Source: Candidatus Poribacteria bacterium (GTDB lineage Bacteria > Poribacteria > WGA-4E > WGA-3G). From it: 64,000 nt of DNA. The notes under the pieces are model-generated. The model made no database searches and was not told the origin of the DNA. It saw nothing but the letters and a program-made list of their open reading frames with translations. Of the stretch, positions 27,451 to 35,745 are shown piece after piece. Each line of letters starts with the position of its first letter. Position 1 is the first letter of the stretch. The stretch covers positions 1 to 64,000 of the forward strand of contig JAJEEK010000027.1 of the NCBI GenBank assembly GCA_022821065.1, read 5' to 3'. A program made the translations under genes and the position numbers.

Positions 27451-27735
27451 CAAACGCTAAGAACTGTCGTATGGTATTAGTAGCACAGTGGCAGACAGTT
27501 GAAGCTTTACCGCCCCTTCCCAATAACGGGTGGGGACCTCGGTAGCGTGTCTACCTACCTACTTCAACGAGGTTAAGCCTGAATGTGGTTCTGACCACGA
27601 TAGAGATGTCAACGCTGCGATAAACATTTTACGGGCTGCTTGTGGTCCCGTTGTGGAGCAGATGTAAGACGTTTCCTCGGAAACGCGAACTGCAACGAAG
27701 CACAAGTCCCTGCCTTTAGGTAGTGGGTGCCTTGA
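27451..27735 (+). mobile_element. IS200/IS605-family remnant with tnpB 3' end and right-end hairpin
   Basis: The frame ending at TAA 27665-27667 reads EVKPECGSDHDRDVNAAINI and then LRAACGPVVEQM, the zinc-finger/RuvC-III tail of TnpB (27565-27667). Only the second Cys-proximal part of the finger is visible and the upstream frame is degraded. Beyond it lie GTTTCC-TC-GGAAAC (27671-27684) and a CCCTGCC...GGTAGTGGG hairpin (27708-27727) typical of the element's right end. CCCC/GGGG pairing at 27513-27535 may belong to the left end. Non-autonomous relic. Confidence 0.75.
27565..27667 (+). pseudogene. tnpB C-terminal fragment
   Basis: About 33 codons with DRDVNAAINIL, the last catalytic Asp region of TnpB nucleases. 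No start codon or upstream RuvC motifs remain, so it cannot be functional. Confidence 0.75.
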
Positions 27736-27758
27736 CCATGTTTTATGGAGGAATATTC

Positions 27759-28208
27759 GTGGTGAAATATTTGGAAATAAAATATACGACAACGCACGAG
27801 TGGATTGAAATTCTCGACTTGGATTCAGGGGAGTGTAGTGTTGGAATCACCGAACGGATTCAGGATGTCTATGGCGACATCGTTTTTGCGGATTTACCGC
27901 AGCTTGATGAATACGAACAAGGAGAGATAATCGGACGTGTTGAGACATCGGATGGACAGAACCACTACATCTACGCTCCGATAAGCGGCGAAGTTTATGA
28001 AATTAATACTGCTCTTGAAGACGATATTGAGCTTCTTAACCGTTTTCCGGAAGGTGATGGATGGATTTGTAAATTCTACATGGAAAATCCGAGCGAGATA
28101 GATTCGCTCCTCAGTTTACGCGAATACGAGGCACATGAGGAAGACGAACTTGACGAGGAAGAATACTTACCAGAAACTGACTTTTATGAGAATATTGAGG
28201 ATTATTGA
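27759..28208 (+). CDS. GcvH-like protein lacking the lipoyl lysine
   Basis: 149 residues from GTG 27759, set by GGAGG at 27747-27751; an earlier in-frame start would lie in the IS remnant. Fold blocks of glycine-cleavage H protein are clear: TTTHEWI, VGITERIQDVYGDIVFADLP, YAPISGEVYEIN and GDGWICKF. Where H proteins have ESVKAASDIYAP this one has VETSDGQNHYIYAP, so the acceptor Lys is absent. The C-terminus adds an acidic tail of about 30 residues. No gcvT/gcvP nearby. Probably not a lipoyl carrier; role unknown. Confidence 0.8.
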   Translation: MVKYLEIKYTTTHEWIEILDLDSGECSVGITERIQDVYGDIVFADLPQLDEYEQGEIIGRVETSDGQNHYIYAPISGEVYEINTALEDDIELLNRFPEGDGWICKFYMENPSEIDSLLSLREYEAHEEDELDEEEYLPETDFYENIEDY

Positions 28209-28257
28209 TACAACTTATACAACCCTCTTCTCAGACGTGATTTAATGTCTTAAAACG

Positions 28258-29202
28258 CTATGCTTCTATTACAGAAGCGATAAAGATACGCCTTACGATG
28301 CTCAGTTTCGGGACCGGGATGACAGCATCTATTTGGTAACCCAAGTCATTTAAGGGCTTGGAGAGATCACGAAGGTCTATGAACGCTACTTTTGGCGCAC
28401 ACGTCCGTAAATTCTTCAAGATCTCTATGTCTTGTGATTTATCCTTGCTGAGATTGATACCGTAAGGTAGGTCTGTGGCAACTGCGTCGAACTGCCCGCT
28501 AATCTGTCTTGCGTCACCTAATGCTACATCTGCTGTGAGTCCGAAGTGCTGTAGATTTTTCGTTGTCGCGCCTACCATCCGCGGATTGTTGTCGTAACCG
28601 ACTGCTTGGATGCCGTTGTGTGCAGCTGACATCACGATTGTCCCAGTTCCACAGCACGGATCGAGGAGGCGATCGCCCGGACGTGCCATTAAATTAACCA
28701 GCACACGCGCCAGTCGTGACGGCAGTGAACTTGAAGTCACGTATGGGCGTTGGTCGTGCGCAAGCCACATGTTATCGGATTCAGAGATGCATCGTCCAAA
28801 CCATATCTGTTCGGCTGTGACAACCGCTAAAAACGTAGTTTGTGGATCGCTGAGATTCGCACTACCACCGATAGCACCTCCGATATCCCGTGCAAGTTCC
28901 ATAGAGTTGACCTTTAAACTGCGCGGTTTTTTTACGACAGACACCCGAAATTCGTCGGCGTGTAAACCAGCGGAACGGATGTCTGCACAAAGTTCGGAGA
29001 GGCTTGATGTTTCAAAAAGGAGTTCACTGCAGCTTTTCAGATACGCGCTGCGTCGCACGTCAACACACTGTTCTGAAAGCGTTATCCCGTGCATATTCGG
29101 GGCAGATCCTGTCAGCGTAATACTTTCAGCAGTGACCAATTCGCCGAGACGATCTGGAATTGCTGTCAAATAAAAGTATATAGGTTTTGCTTGCAACGTC
29201 AT
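28258..29202 (-). CDS. Trm11/UPF0020-type RNA methyltransferase
   Basis: 314 residues from ATG 29202 (GGAG about 12 nt upstream); a TTG at 29220 is possible but lacks a ribosome site. The N-terminal half looks THUMP-like, ending ARPGDRLLDPCCGTGTIVMSA, the SAM motif I. TDLPYG is the catalytic D/NPPY-type motif of N2-guanosine methylases (Trm11, TrmG10). Likely modifies tRNA in the cytoplasm. Convergent with the GcvH-like gene. Confidence 0.85.
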   Translation of the reverse strand: MTLQAKPIYFYLTAIPDRLGELVTAESITLTGSAPNMHGITLSEQCVDVRRSAYLKSCSELLFETSSLSELCADIRSAGLHADEFRVSVVKKPRSLKVNSMELARDIGGAIGGSANLSDPQTTFLAVVTAEQIWFGRCISESDNMWLAHDQRPYVTSSSLPSRLARVLVNLMARPGDRLLDPCCGTGTIVMSAAHNGIQAVGYDNNPRMVGATTKNLQHFGLTADVALGDARQISGQFDAVATDLPYGINLSKDKSQDIEILKNLRTCAPKVAFIDLRDLSKPLNDLGYQIDAVIPVPKLSIVRRIFIASVIEA

Positions 29203-29447
29203 CAATTGAACTTGCTCCAATACCGGTCTAAATTGAATAAGCTATTATAACATTATCGGAACGAAAACTGCAATCACATAGAATAAAGGAACAGAACCGT
29301 TCAGTTTTTTCATTTTTTCTCCTATTTCGCTGAAGTCATACTTAGTTGTCAGTTAGGGGGTGATGAAAAAATCTCGTTAGAAAAGAAAAAACGGACTGGT
29401 CTGCGTACTGAAAACTGACAACTGAAAACTTGAAAAAAAGGAATGTT

Positions 29448-30287
29448 ATGGCACAGACAAAAAAAATACGGATTGGACACAGTCCGGACTCCGATGACGC
29501 GTTTATGTTCTACGCACTCGCTAAAGGACTGATTCTGACCGACCCGTTTGAGATTGTTCACGTGATTGAAGATATTGAGACTTTAAATCAGCGAGCACTC
29601 GCGGCAGAACTTGAGGTCACAGCGATCTCGGTTCACGCTTACGCGTATGTCGCGAAAGATTACGCGCTCATGCCTTGTGGTGCAAGTATTGGTGATCGTT
29701 ATGGCCCCCTTGTCGTCTCAAAAACACCAATTGAGAACCTTGAAGGTAAGCGAATTGCCATTCCCGGCAAAATGACGACCGCTTATCTTACCCTGAGTCT
29801 CTTTCAACCGAATTTTGAAGCAGAAACCCGTCCTTTTGACAGAATATTGGATGCTGTCCAACAAGACGAGGTGGACGCTGGACTCATTATTCATGAAGGG
29901 CAATTAACGTATGCGCGCGAAGGACTTCATAAAGTCATTGATTTGGGCGAATGGTGGTACGAAGAGACTGGACTCCCGCTGCCGCTCGGAGCCAACGTCA
30001 TTCGCCGTAATCTCGGTACCGAGAAAATACGCAAGATAACCACACTCCTAAAGCAAAGCATTCAATACTCACTCGACCATCGGTCCCGCGGATTAGAATA
30101 CGCGATGACCTATGCTCGCGATATGGAGACTGCACTCGCTGATAAATTTGTCGGGATGTACGTCAATGATTATACACTCGATTATGGCGATAAAGGGAGA
30201 GCAGGTGTCCGGGAATTGCTCCGCCGTGGCAACGAGGCAGGTATAATCCCACATCGTGTTGATGCTGATTTTGTTACGCTCGAATAG
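29448..30287 (+). CDS. mqnD: MqnD-like 1,4-dihydroxy-6-naphthoate synthase family protein
   Basis: 279 residues; ATG 29448 has AAGGA upstream, whereas an upstream in-frame TTG does not. GHSPDSDDAFMFYAL near the start, AISVHAYAYV, PGKMTTAYLTL and GLIIHEGQLTYAREG match the MqnA/MqnD periplasmic-binding-like fold, closest to MqnD (futalosine menaquinone pathway). No other mqn gene lies in the window, so MqnA or a related family member cannot be excluded. Confidence 0.75.
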   Translation: MAQTKKIRIGHSPDSDDAFMFYALAKGLILTDPFEIVHVIEDIETLNQRALAAELEVTAISVHAYAYVAKDYALMPCGASIGDRYGPLVVSKTPIENLEGKRIAIPGKMTTAYLTLSLFQPNFEAETRPFDRILDAVQQDEVDAGLIIHEGQLTYAREGLHKVIDLGEWWYEETGLPLPLGANVIRRNLGTEKIRKITTLLKQSIQYSLDHRSRGLEYAMTYARDMETALADKFVGMYVNDYTLDYGDKGRAGVRELLRRGNEAGIIPHRVDADFVTLE

Positions 30288-30345
30288 TTGACAGCTTCTG
30301 TTCTCGTAAATCCAAATGCTACGTTTCTCTTTGAGGTCGGAAACT

Positions 30346-30573
30346 ATGGATACGAAACGTCGTAGATTTTTCCATTTAGAAAATGCTGATGGTAAGAAAC
30401 TCGCGAACGGGATCCTATACGATGAGGGAAATGTGCAAGTGTTGTGGCGAATAGATCGCGGTTATACAGCGGAACAATACGCATCCGTTAGCCTTGTATT
30501 AGGCCTGATACCGGAGGTTACAGTGTTGCGACTTGAAGGTAGCACCGAGTGTCAGCAGAGAACAGAGGCATAG
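30346..30573 (+). CDS. Small protein of unknown function
   Basis: 75 residues from ATG 30346, which has GAGG 9 nt upstream; an in-frame ATG at 30316 has none. Sequence starts MDTKRRRFFHLEN and looks like a small alpha/beta protein with FHLENADGKKLANGIL and VTVLRLEG strands. No signal peptide or membrane helix. 58 bp after mqnD, probably co-transcribed. Confidence 0.5.
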   Translation: MDTKRRRFFHLENADGKKLANGILYDEGNVQVLWRIDRGYTAEQYASVSLVLGLIPEVTVLRLEGSTECQQRTEA

Positions 30574-30623
30574 AAACGGCAGCTTGACAGTGTCGCACAT
30601 CAGGTGGAAGTCGCAGGGTGGCT

Positions 30624-31508
30624 CTAACGGAGTCTCCGATCTCCTAATTTGATAATTTCTCCGCTTTCCTGAGCGACATACATATAGCCGAGGCCGTCTA
30701 ATGCTACACCCTCTTGTTCGTTACCGGGCAAGAGGTATTTACTTAAAATCGTACCTTGCCGATTCATCTCGACGAAGAGGTTTGTTGTATCACTGATTAA
30801 AATCAAGATATCGTCTTGCGTGTCGTAGACGAGTCCCGAAATATCAATGAAATCCATTTTGTAAGCGTTAATAATAGTGGCTTCTGCTTTCCGGTCTGTG
30901 GCAGTCCGAAGTGGTACAACAACTTCACATACAACTGAGGGTTCATCCTTTTCTTTGAGACTGAAGGATTGGTTTCCGACCCAAAAAGTCCCGCCTTCTG
31001 GGTGTGAGGCATCTGGCACAAAAGCGATTGCCTCAATCCCCATACCACCTTTCCTCAGGAGTTGTTCTCCTTGAAAATCTCTGCTGATCTTGAATTCTCT
31101 CTGAATCATGAGGGTTTCTGGGTCAATTTCGATGATCGCTTCAGCGTCCTCAATTGCGGTATACAATAGGCCTGTCGTCGGATCCACTGTGATTCCTTCC
31201 ATGTCGAGTTCGTTTATGCCGTTGGCTTGGATGCGTGCTCCATCTGGTTTGATTTCATAGACGATGCCTGAATCATCTGCGATAAAGAGGCTTTTACGAG
31301 TGGGGTGATATGTGATTCCGGAGGGTTCCGCTATCTGTTCTTTTGTAATATCCCCTATCCAATTATAAGGGAGGTCTATCGGGCGAGATTCCGCTGTCTG
31401 TTGTGTTTCAGACTGCTCCATCCGCACCAAAAAATAGACAAGAATACCGCTGATTCCGATGATTAAAATGACGAGAAGCACTCTTTTATAGGACATCAGG
31501 TTCACCAT
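30624..31508 (-). CDS. Membrane-anchored SdiA-regulated-type beta-propeller
   Basis: 294 residues with TAGGATA before the ATG. An N-terminal helix (about 9-28) anchors the protein; the rest is a propeller with GITYHPTRKSLFIADDSG, MEGITVDPTTGLLYTA, IEAIAFVPDAS, and ISGLVYDTQDDILILISD. This matches PF06977 (SdiA-regulated/phytase-like). Acts in the periplasm; activity unknown. Confidence 0.8.
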   Translation of the reverse strand: MVNLMSYKRVLLVILIIGISGILVYFLVRMEQSETQQTAESRPIDLPYNWIGDITKEQIAEPSGITYHPTRKSLFIADDSGIVYEIKPDGARIQANGINELDMEGITVDPTTGLLYTAIEDAEAIIEIDPETLMIQREFKISRDFQGEQLLRKGGMGIEAIAFVPDASHPEGGTFWVGNQSFSLKEKDEPSVVCEVVVPLRTATDRKAEATIINAYKMDFIDISGLVYDTQDDILILISDTTNLFVEMNRQGTILSKYLLPGNEQEGVALDGLGYMYVAQESGEIIKLGDRRLR

Positions 31509-31897
31509 ATTTTATCCTAACGGTTTTCGTGATAAGATGCTATCTGTAATTTATCATATTTGTTTGAGTGAATCAAGAAAAAACGAAACCACTCAATATC
31601 ATAATCATACCGTTTCTGGACAACTGCTCCTCATTAGCGAAAACGGGTTCGTAGTCGTGAAATTCACGAGCTTTTTATAATTGGAAACCTCAGAGCGTTT
31701 CAAAATCTCTAAAATGTGAATTTATTTTTTCATTTGATAGCATATTGACTATTGACTGAACACAATGATTGCTTGGTAGAAAAATACCAGTAGAAAATTT
31801 TTTGTGTTTTTCTTGACAAACTGTCGCTACTGATGCTATTATATTTTAACTTGCATTTTCTGTATAAGTGTTACGCCTGAGTACTAAGGAGCCGTAT
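31509..31897. other. Divergent intergenic region with strong promoter
   Basis: 389 bp, AT-rich, no gene seen. The main feature is the promoter at 31813-31842 and AAGGAG at 31885-31890 before the crystallin-domain gene. Confidence 0.55.
31813..31842 (+). promoter_or_regulatory. Sigma70-type promoter of the crystallin-domain gene
   Basis: TTGACA (31813-31818) and TATTAT (31837-31842) with an 18-bp spacer, 55 bp before the ATG. Confidence 0.65.
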
Positions 31898-33313
31898 ATG
31901 ACGAACATGCCGAGACTCGTCGTTGAAGTCTTTGAACATGTTAATTTTCGTGGACGTAAATTAACATTGATTGAATCGGTGCCGAACACTTCAGACATTG
32001 GGGCACAGGATATTATATCTTCGATCAAAATTTACAAAGGTCCAGGATTCAACGCGTCACCAAACTACAAGGCTATCTTTCACGAACATGAGAACTATAG
32101 GGGACGACGGTTGGTCCTTGCTCCTGGATTTTACCCCAATATTCACGATATCCCCTATAACTTCGGTGATGCCATTACGGCTATCAGTTTTAGTCCATCA
32201 GCACATCCGACCCCACCGGAGTATGGTGCTGTTCCAGTTATTATCGAAGTGTTTCGCGACGTGGATTATAGTGGACAGCGAAGCGTTATCATGCGTGATG
32301 TCAGTTCGGTGTTCGAGATCGGCATGAATGACACAATATCTTCGATTCGTATCCAACGCGGTCCAAGTTTCCCATTCAGTGGATGTCACGTCATCTTCTA
32401 TGAACACGTAAATTTTGAAGGGCGAAGGCTAAATTTAAGTTTAAACTCGCGCGAATTTCAATTAGGACTTCGGAATCTCAGGGCACTGCCGCACTCACAA
32501 TCCTTTTCGGACATTATCTCCTCCATCAAGATTGTACCGTTAGGTGTATTCCGGGTTTTGATTGTCATCGGGGATAATATGACAAATGAGCCGGCAGCGT
32601 TGGAGTCGTTGACAACAATTGAAGGGTTGGAATTCCAATTCACAACTGTGCATGTCAATGACAATCCGGAAAATCGAGGGGATCCTAACAATGCAATCAA
32701 ACTCTCAAGCATCGCACTCTCAAACTACGACATCGTCTGGTTCACTTGGAACGCGCCAGGACATGATGGCGAATACTTCATTGAGGATGCTGATGAAGCA
32801 ATTCAGGATTTCGTCCGAAAGGGCGGGATCGTTTGGGCTTCTGCTATGGACAACAACATCGTACCACCTGATGGTGTCCATACCTCTGAACCTCAGTGGC
32901 GCGGCGATTGGCTGCCTGTCAATAGACACCCAATTCGTGTGATTAACTCCAACGATGGAAATGTCAATATCACCGATGATGGACAGAAAACCGGCATGTT
33001 TACTTGGCCACACAAAATTAATGTAGACACTTTAATAACCGATGATCATTGGGTTACAAAAGATCGGAGTTACCGAAAATTGGCTGTCAGAGAGGATAAC
33101 AACGATGCTGTGAGTCTCCAACTTCAATGGGGTGAAGGTTATTATGTCACTTTTGCTGTCGATACCCGGGACCCGCATCGTACTACGATAGCGAAACCTC
33201 TCATTGAAAATGCCCTCTGTTACTTAGCTAACCTCGCATGGCAGACTTCTCCACGTCAACCGCTCAAGGGGCGATATCGGACGCACCTCAGCGATGAAGA
33301 GATCTTCCGATAA
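31898..33313 (+). CDS. Beta/gamma-crystallin motifs fused to a GATase/ThuA-like domain
   Basis: 471 residues from ATG 31898 with AAGGAG upstream. Four Greek-key crystallin motifs fill residues 1-215: VEVFEHVNFRGRKLTL, IFHEHENYRGRRLVL, VFRDVDYSGQRSVIM, and IFYEHVNFEGRRLNL. Each ends in a D-I/T-SSI strand; NDTISS fits the calcium-binding N/D-N/D-x-x-S/T-S consensus. Residues 225-455 look like a class-I amidotransferase fold (VLIVIGDN, GGIVWASAMDNN), as in ThuA proteins, without an evident catalytic Cys. No signal peptide is visible. Confidence 0.7.
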   Translation: MTNMPRLVVEVFEHVNFRGRKLTLIESVPNTSDIGAQDIISSIKIYKGPGFNASPNYKAIFHEHENYRGRRLVLAPGFYPNIHDIPYNFGDAITAISFSPSAHPTPPEYGAVPVIIEVFRDVDYSGQRSVIMRDVSSVFEIGMNDTISSIRIQRGPSFPFSGCHVIFYEHVNFEGRRLNLSLNSREFQLGLRNLRALPHSQSFSDIISSIKIVPLGVFRVLIVIGDNMTNEPAALESLTTIEGLEFQFTTVHVNDNPENRGDPNNAIKLSSIALSNYDIVWFTWNAPGHDGEYFIEDADEAIQDFVRKGGIVWASAMDNNIVPPDGVHTSEPQWRGDWLPVNRHPIRVINSNDGNVNITDDGQKTGMFTWPHKINVDTLITDDHWVTKDRSYRKLAVREDNNDAVSLQLQWGEGYYVTFAVDTRDPHRTTIAKPLIENALCYLANLAWQTSPRQPLKGRYRTHLSDEEIFR

Positions 33314-33376
33314 AAAATTTAAGGTACATCAAATACATACGCCGTGCCTCCAGATTATAGCCTATAGGAGAATTGA

Positions 33377-35677
33377 ATGCGTTTCATTGCTGTTATCGTC
33401 TTTTTAATTGTTGTAGCAGTCGCCGTTGGGTGGTTCGTCTACCAAAACCTTGACGGTTTTGGACAGACCGGGGTAATGCGATGGTTAACGGGCTTTCTCG
33501 TTGTATTATTCGCTCTTTTAGCAGCGACTTGTGGTGCAATCATCCGTTATAGGATACCGAAAGCCGATGTCGCACTCGTCCGAACCGGTGGTTCAAGAGA
33601 GAAAATTAATATCACCAAAGGCCTCTGGGTTAACACTATCATCCATGAGATCAAAGAGATCTCTCTCAATACCATGCGGATTGAGGCCATCCGAGAAGGG
33701 CAAGAGGCTCTAATTACTTTCGACTTTAACCGCGCTGATGTTGAAGTCGTCTTCTATCTTAAAGTTGAACCTGACGAAGATGACGTACTACGTGCTGCAC
33801 AAGCACTCGGTGATAAATCCATGACACCCGAGACTGTACGCGAACTCATTGAACCTAAACTTGAAGGCGCATTGCGGAGTGTAGCAGCCGAAAGTGAAAT
33901 CCAAGACCTCTTGCAGAAACGTCAAGAATTCGCAGATAAAGTCCAAGAGGCTTGTGGTGAAGATTTACAAATACAAAACGGGTTGATGCTTGAAACCGTC
34001 TCAATTATACGAGTAGACCAAACACCCGTTGCAACACTTGATGCTGAAAACCGATTTGATGCTGTCGGTATTCGTGAAATCACTGAAATTACCGCTGATC
34101 AATATCGGGAAAAGGTAGACATAGAGCAGCGGAAAGAGGTCGCTGTTGCTCAGATCGAAGCCAGCGCCCGTATAGAGAAACTCGAAATTGAACAGGAAGT
34201 GGCGTGGGGAGAATCTGATCAGCAGAAAAATATCGCAATCTATGCCGCTGAACGAGAAGCGGAAACCCTCAAATTCCAATTTGAAATGGAACAGAGTGTC
34301 CAAGAGCGCGAATACGAGATGAAACAGGAGGTCGAGCGCGCCCGGATCACACAGGAACAGGTCGTACAAGAACGTGAAATCGAGATGGTACGCGATGTTG
34401 AAGTCGCTCGCGTCCAACAGGAACAGGTCGTACAAGAACGTGAAATCGAGAAAAACCTAATCGTTGAAACGCAACAGATCGAACAGTCCAAAGTTGTACA
34501 ACTCGCCGAAATTGAGCAGTTCCTCGTTGTTCAACTTCAGAAGATCGAACAGGAACAGGCAATCGCTGTTCGCGATATAGAAAAGCAGCTCATGGTAGAG
34601 AAGGCACAGATCGCACAAGAAGAGGGTGTGTCTCTGCGAGATATTGAACGTGAACTGTTGGTGCAGACGGAACGTTTTGCACAAGAACAACAGGTTCAAG
34701 AACGTGAGATTGAGAAGAACCTCGTCGTCGAAACCGCTCAGATTGACCAACTACGACAGGTAGAACTCGCTGAAATCGCTAAGATGTTGACTGTAGAACT
34801 CGCACGGATAGGGCAAGAACAGCAGGTCGAGACGCGTGATATAGAAAAGCAGCTCATGGTAGAGAAGGCACAGATCGCACAAGAAGAGGGTGTGTCTTTG
34901 CGAGACATTGAACGTGAACTGTTGGTGCAGACGGAACGTTTCGCGCAAGAGCAACAAGTTCAAGAACGTGAGATTGAGAAGAACCTCGTCGTCGAAACCG
35001 CTCAAATTGACCAGATGAGGCTCGTAGAACTCGCTGAAATCGCTAAAATGTTGTCAGTGGAACAGTCGCGTATCGGACAGGAATTGCGTGTTGCCCTAAC
35101 GGATGAAGATCGAAAGATCGATGTCGCCAATAAACAACAGGTTACCGCACTTGCCGAGAAAGAGAAATTAGTTGCCGAAGCCGAACGTATGGGTGCAGAA
35201 GTGAATGTGACTGCCACAGAACAGGTGATGGAAGCGGAGTGGCAGCGTGAAGTCGCAGTCATCAGTGCCGAAGCACAGGCACAACCGATTGAACGACTCG
35301 CTGACGCAATCCTTGCTGAAGCCCGCGCGAAAGCACAAGGTGAGATGGCAGAATACGAAGCCCGAAATGTTGCTGAACAACGTGTCCTTGTCCAAGAGGC
35401 GATCTTAGAACTTATTAATGATGCAGATGATATTATTGAACAGCTTATGAAACCGGTTGAGAAGATTGATAGCATCAAGATTTTGGATATGGGGAACAAC
35501 GACGGACAAGGCGGTATTAATCGAAGCACTATGGGAAGACTCGCAAATGCTCTGCTTGATACTGGTGCCATTTCTCCGATGCTTAAGGAACTTTTCAACT
35601 TCGCCGATGTAGATGCACAACAAGTTACAGACAAGATCGCTGAATACTTGGCGGATCTCGTTAATCGCCCGAGTTAA
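33377..35677 (+). CDS. Flotillin-like SPFH protein with 22-residue repeat stalk
   Basis: 766 residues, AGGAGAA before the ATG. Two N-terminal helices (about 2-20, 34-55) precede an SPFH/band-7 domain to about 245. Residues 285-570 contain 13 consecutive 22-residue units (two hendecads each), with typical VQEREIEKNLVVETAQI and GVSLRDIERELLV segments. DNA of one 88-residue block (from 34574) is repeated at 34838, a 264-bp duplication. The C-terminal flotillin tail (AQPIERLADAI, IEQLMKPVEKIDSIKIL) follows. Likely a membrane scaffold. Confidence 0.85.
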   Translation: MRFIAVIVFLIVVAVAVGWFVYQNLDGFGQTGVMRWLTGFLVVLFALLAATCGAIIRYRIPKADVALVRTGGSREKINITKGLWVNTIIHEIKEISLNTMRIEAIREGQEALITFDFNRADVEVVFYLKVEPDEDDVLRAAQALGDKSMTPETVRELIEPKLEGALRSVAAESEIQDLLQKRQEFADKVQEACGEDLQIQNGLMLETVSIIRVDQTPVATLDAENRFDAVGIREITEITADQYREKVDIEQRKEVAVAQIEASARIEKLEIEQEVAWGESDQQKNIAIYAAEREAETLKFQFEMEQSVQEREYEMKQEVERARITQEQVVQEREIEMVRDVEVARVQQEQVVQEREIEKNLIVETQQIEQSKVVQLAEIEQFLVVQLQKIEQEQAIAVRDIEKQLMVEKAQIAQEEGVSLRDIERELLVQTERFAQEQQVQEREIEKNLVVETAQIDQLRQVELAEIAKMLTVELARIGQEQQVETRDIEKQLMVEKAQIAQEEGVSLRDIERELLVQTERFAQEQQVQEREIEKNLVVETAQIDQMRLVELAEIAKMLSVEQSRIGQELRVALTDEDRKIDVANKQQVTALAEKEKLVAEAERMGAEVNVTATEQVMEAEWQREVAVISAEAQAQPIERLADAILAEARAKAQGEMAEYEARNVAEQRVLVQEAILELINDADDIIEQLMKPVEKIDSIKILDMGNNDGQGGINRSTMGRLANALLDTGAISPMLKELFNFADVDAQQVTDKIAEYLADLVNRPS

Positions 35678-35745
35678 TCTGTTGGATTTGCCAACGGTGT
35701 GAGTTTCATAGGTTTTTTAGTGACCTGCTCTTTGTAGGAGAAAAC

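Noticed and set aside
27459..27540. Possible tRNA or riboswitch between the IMPACT gene and the GcvH-like gene
   Set aside because: No acceptor or T-arm consensus; the pairing fits the ends of an IS200/IS605 element better.
28610..29173. 187-codon open frame antisense to the RNA methyltransferase
   Set aside because: The minus strand carries clear SAM and catalytic motifs; the plus frame has none.
34229..35086. Tandem repeat considered as a CRISPR-like array
   Set aside because: Repeats are in-frame 66-bp coding units of a coiled coil with no spacers.
35002..35634. 210-codon open frame antisense to the flotillin-like gene
   Set aside because: Ser/Ala low-complexity translation that results from the regular codon pattern on the sense strand.
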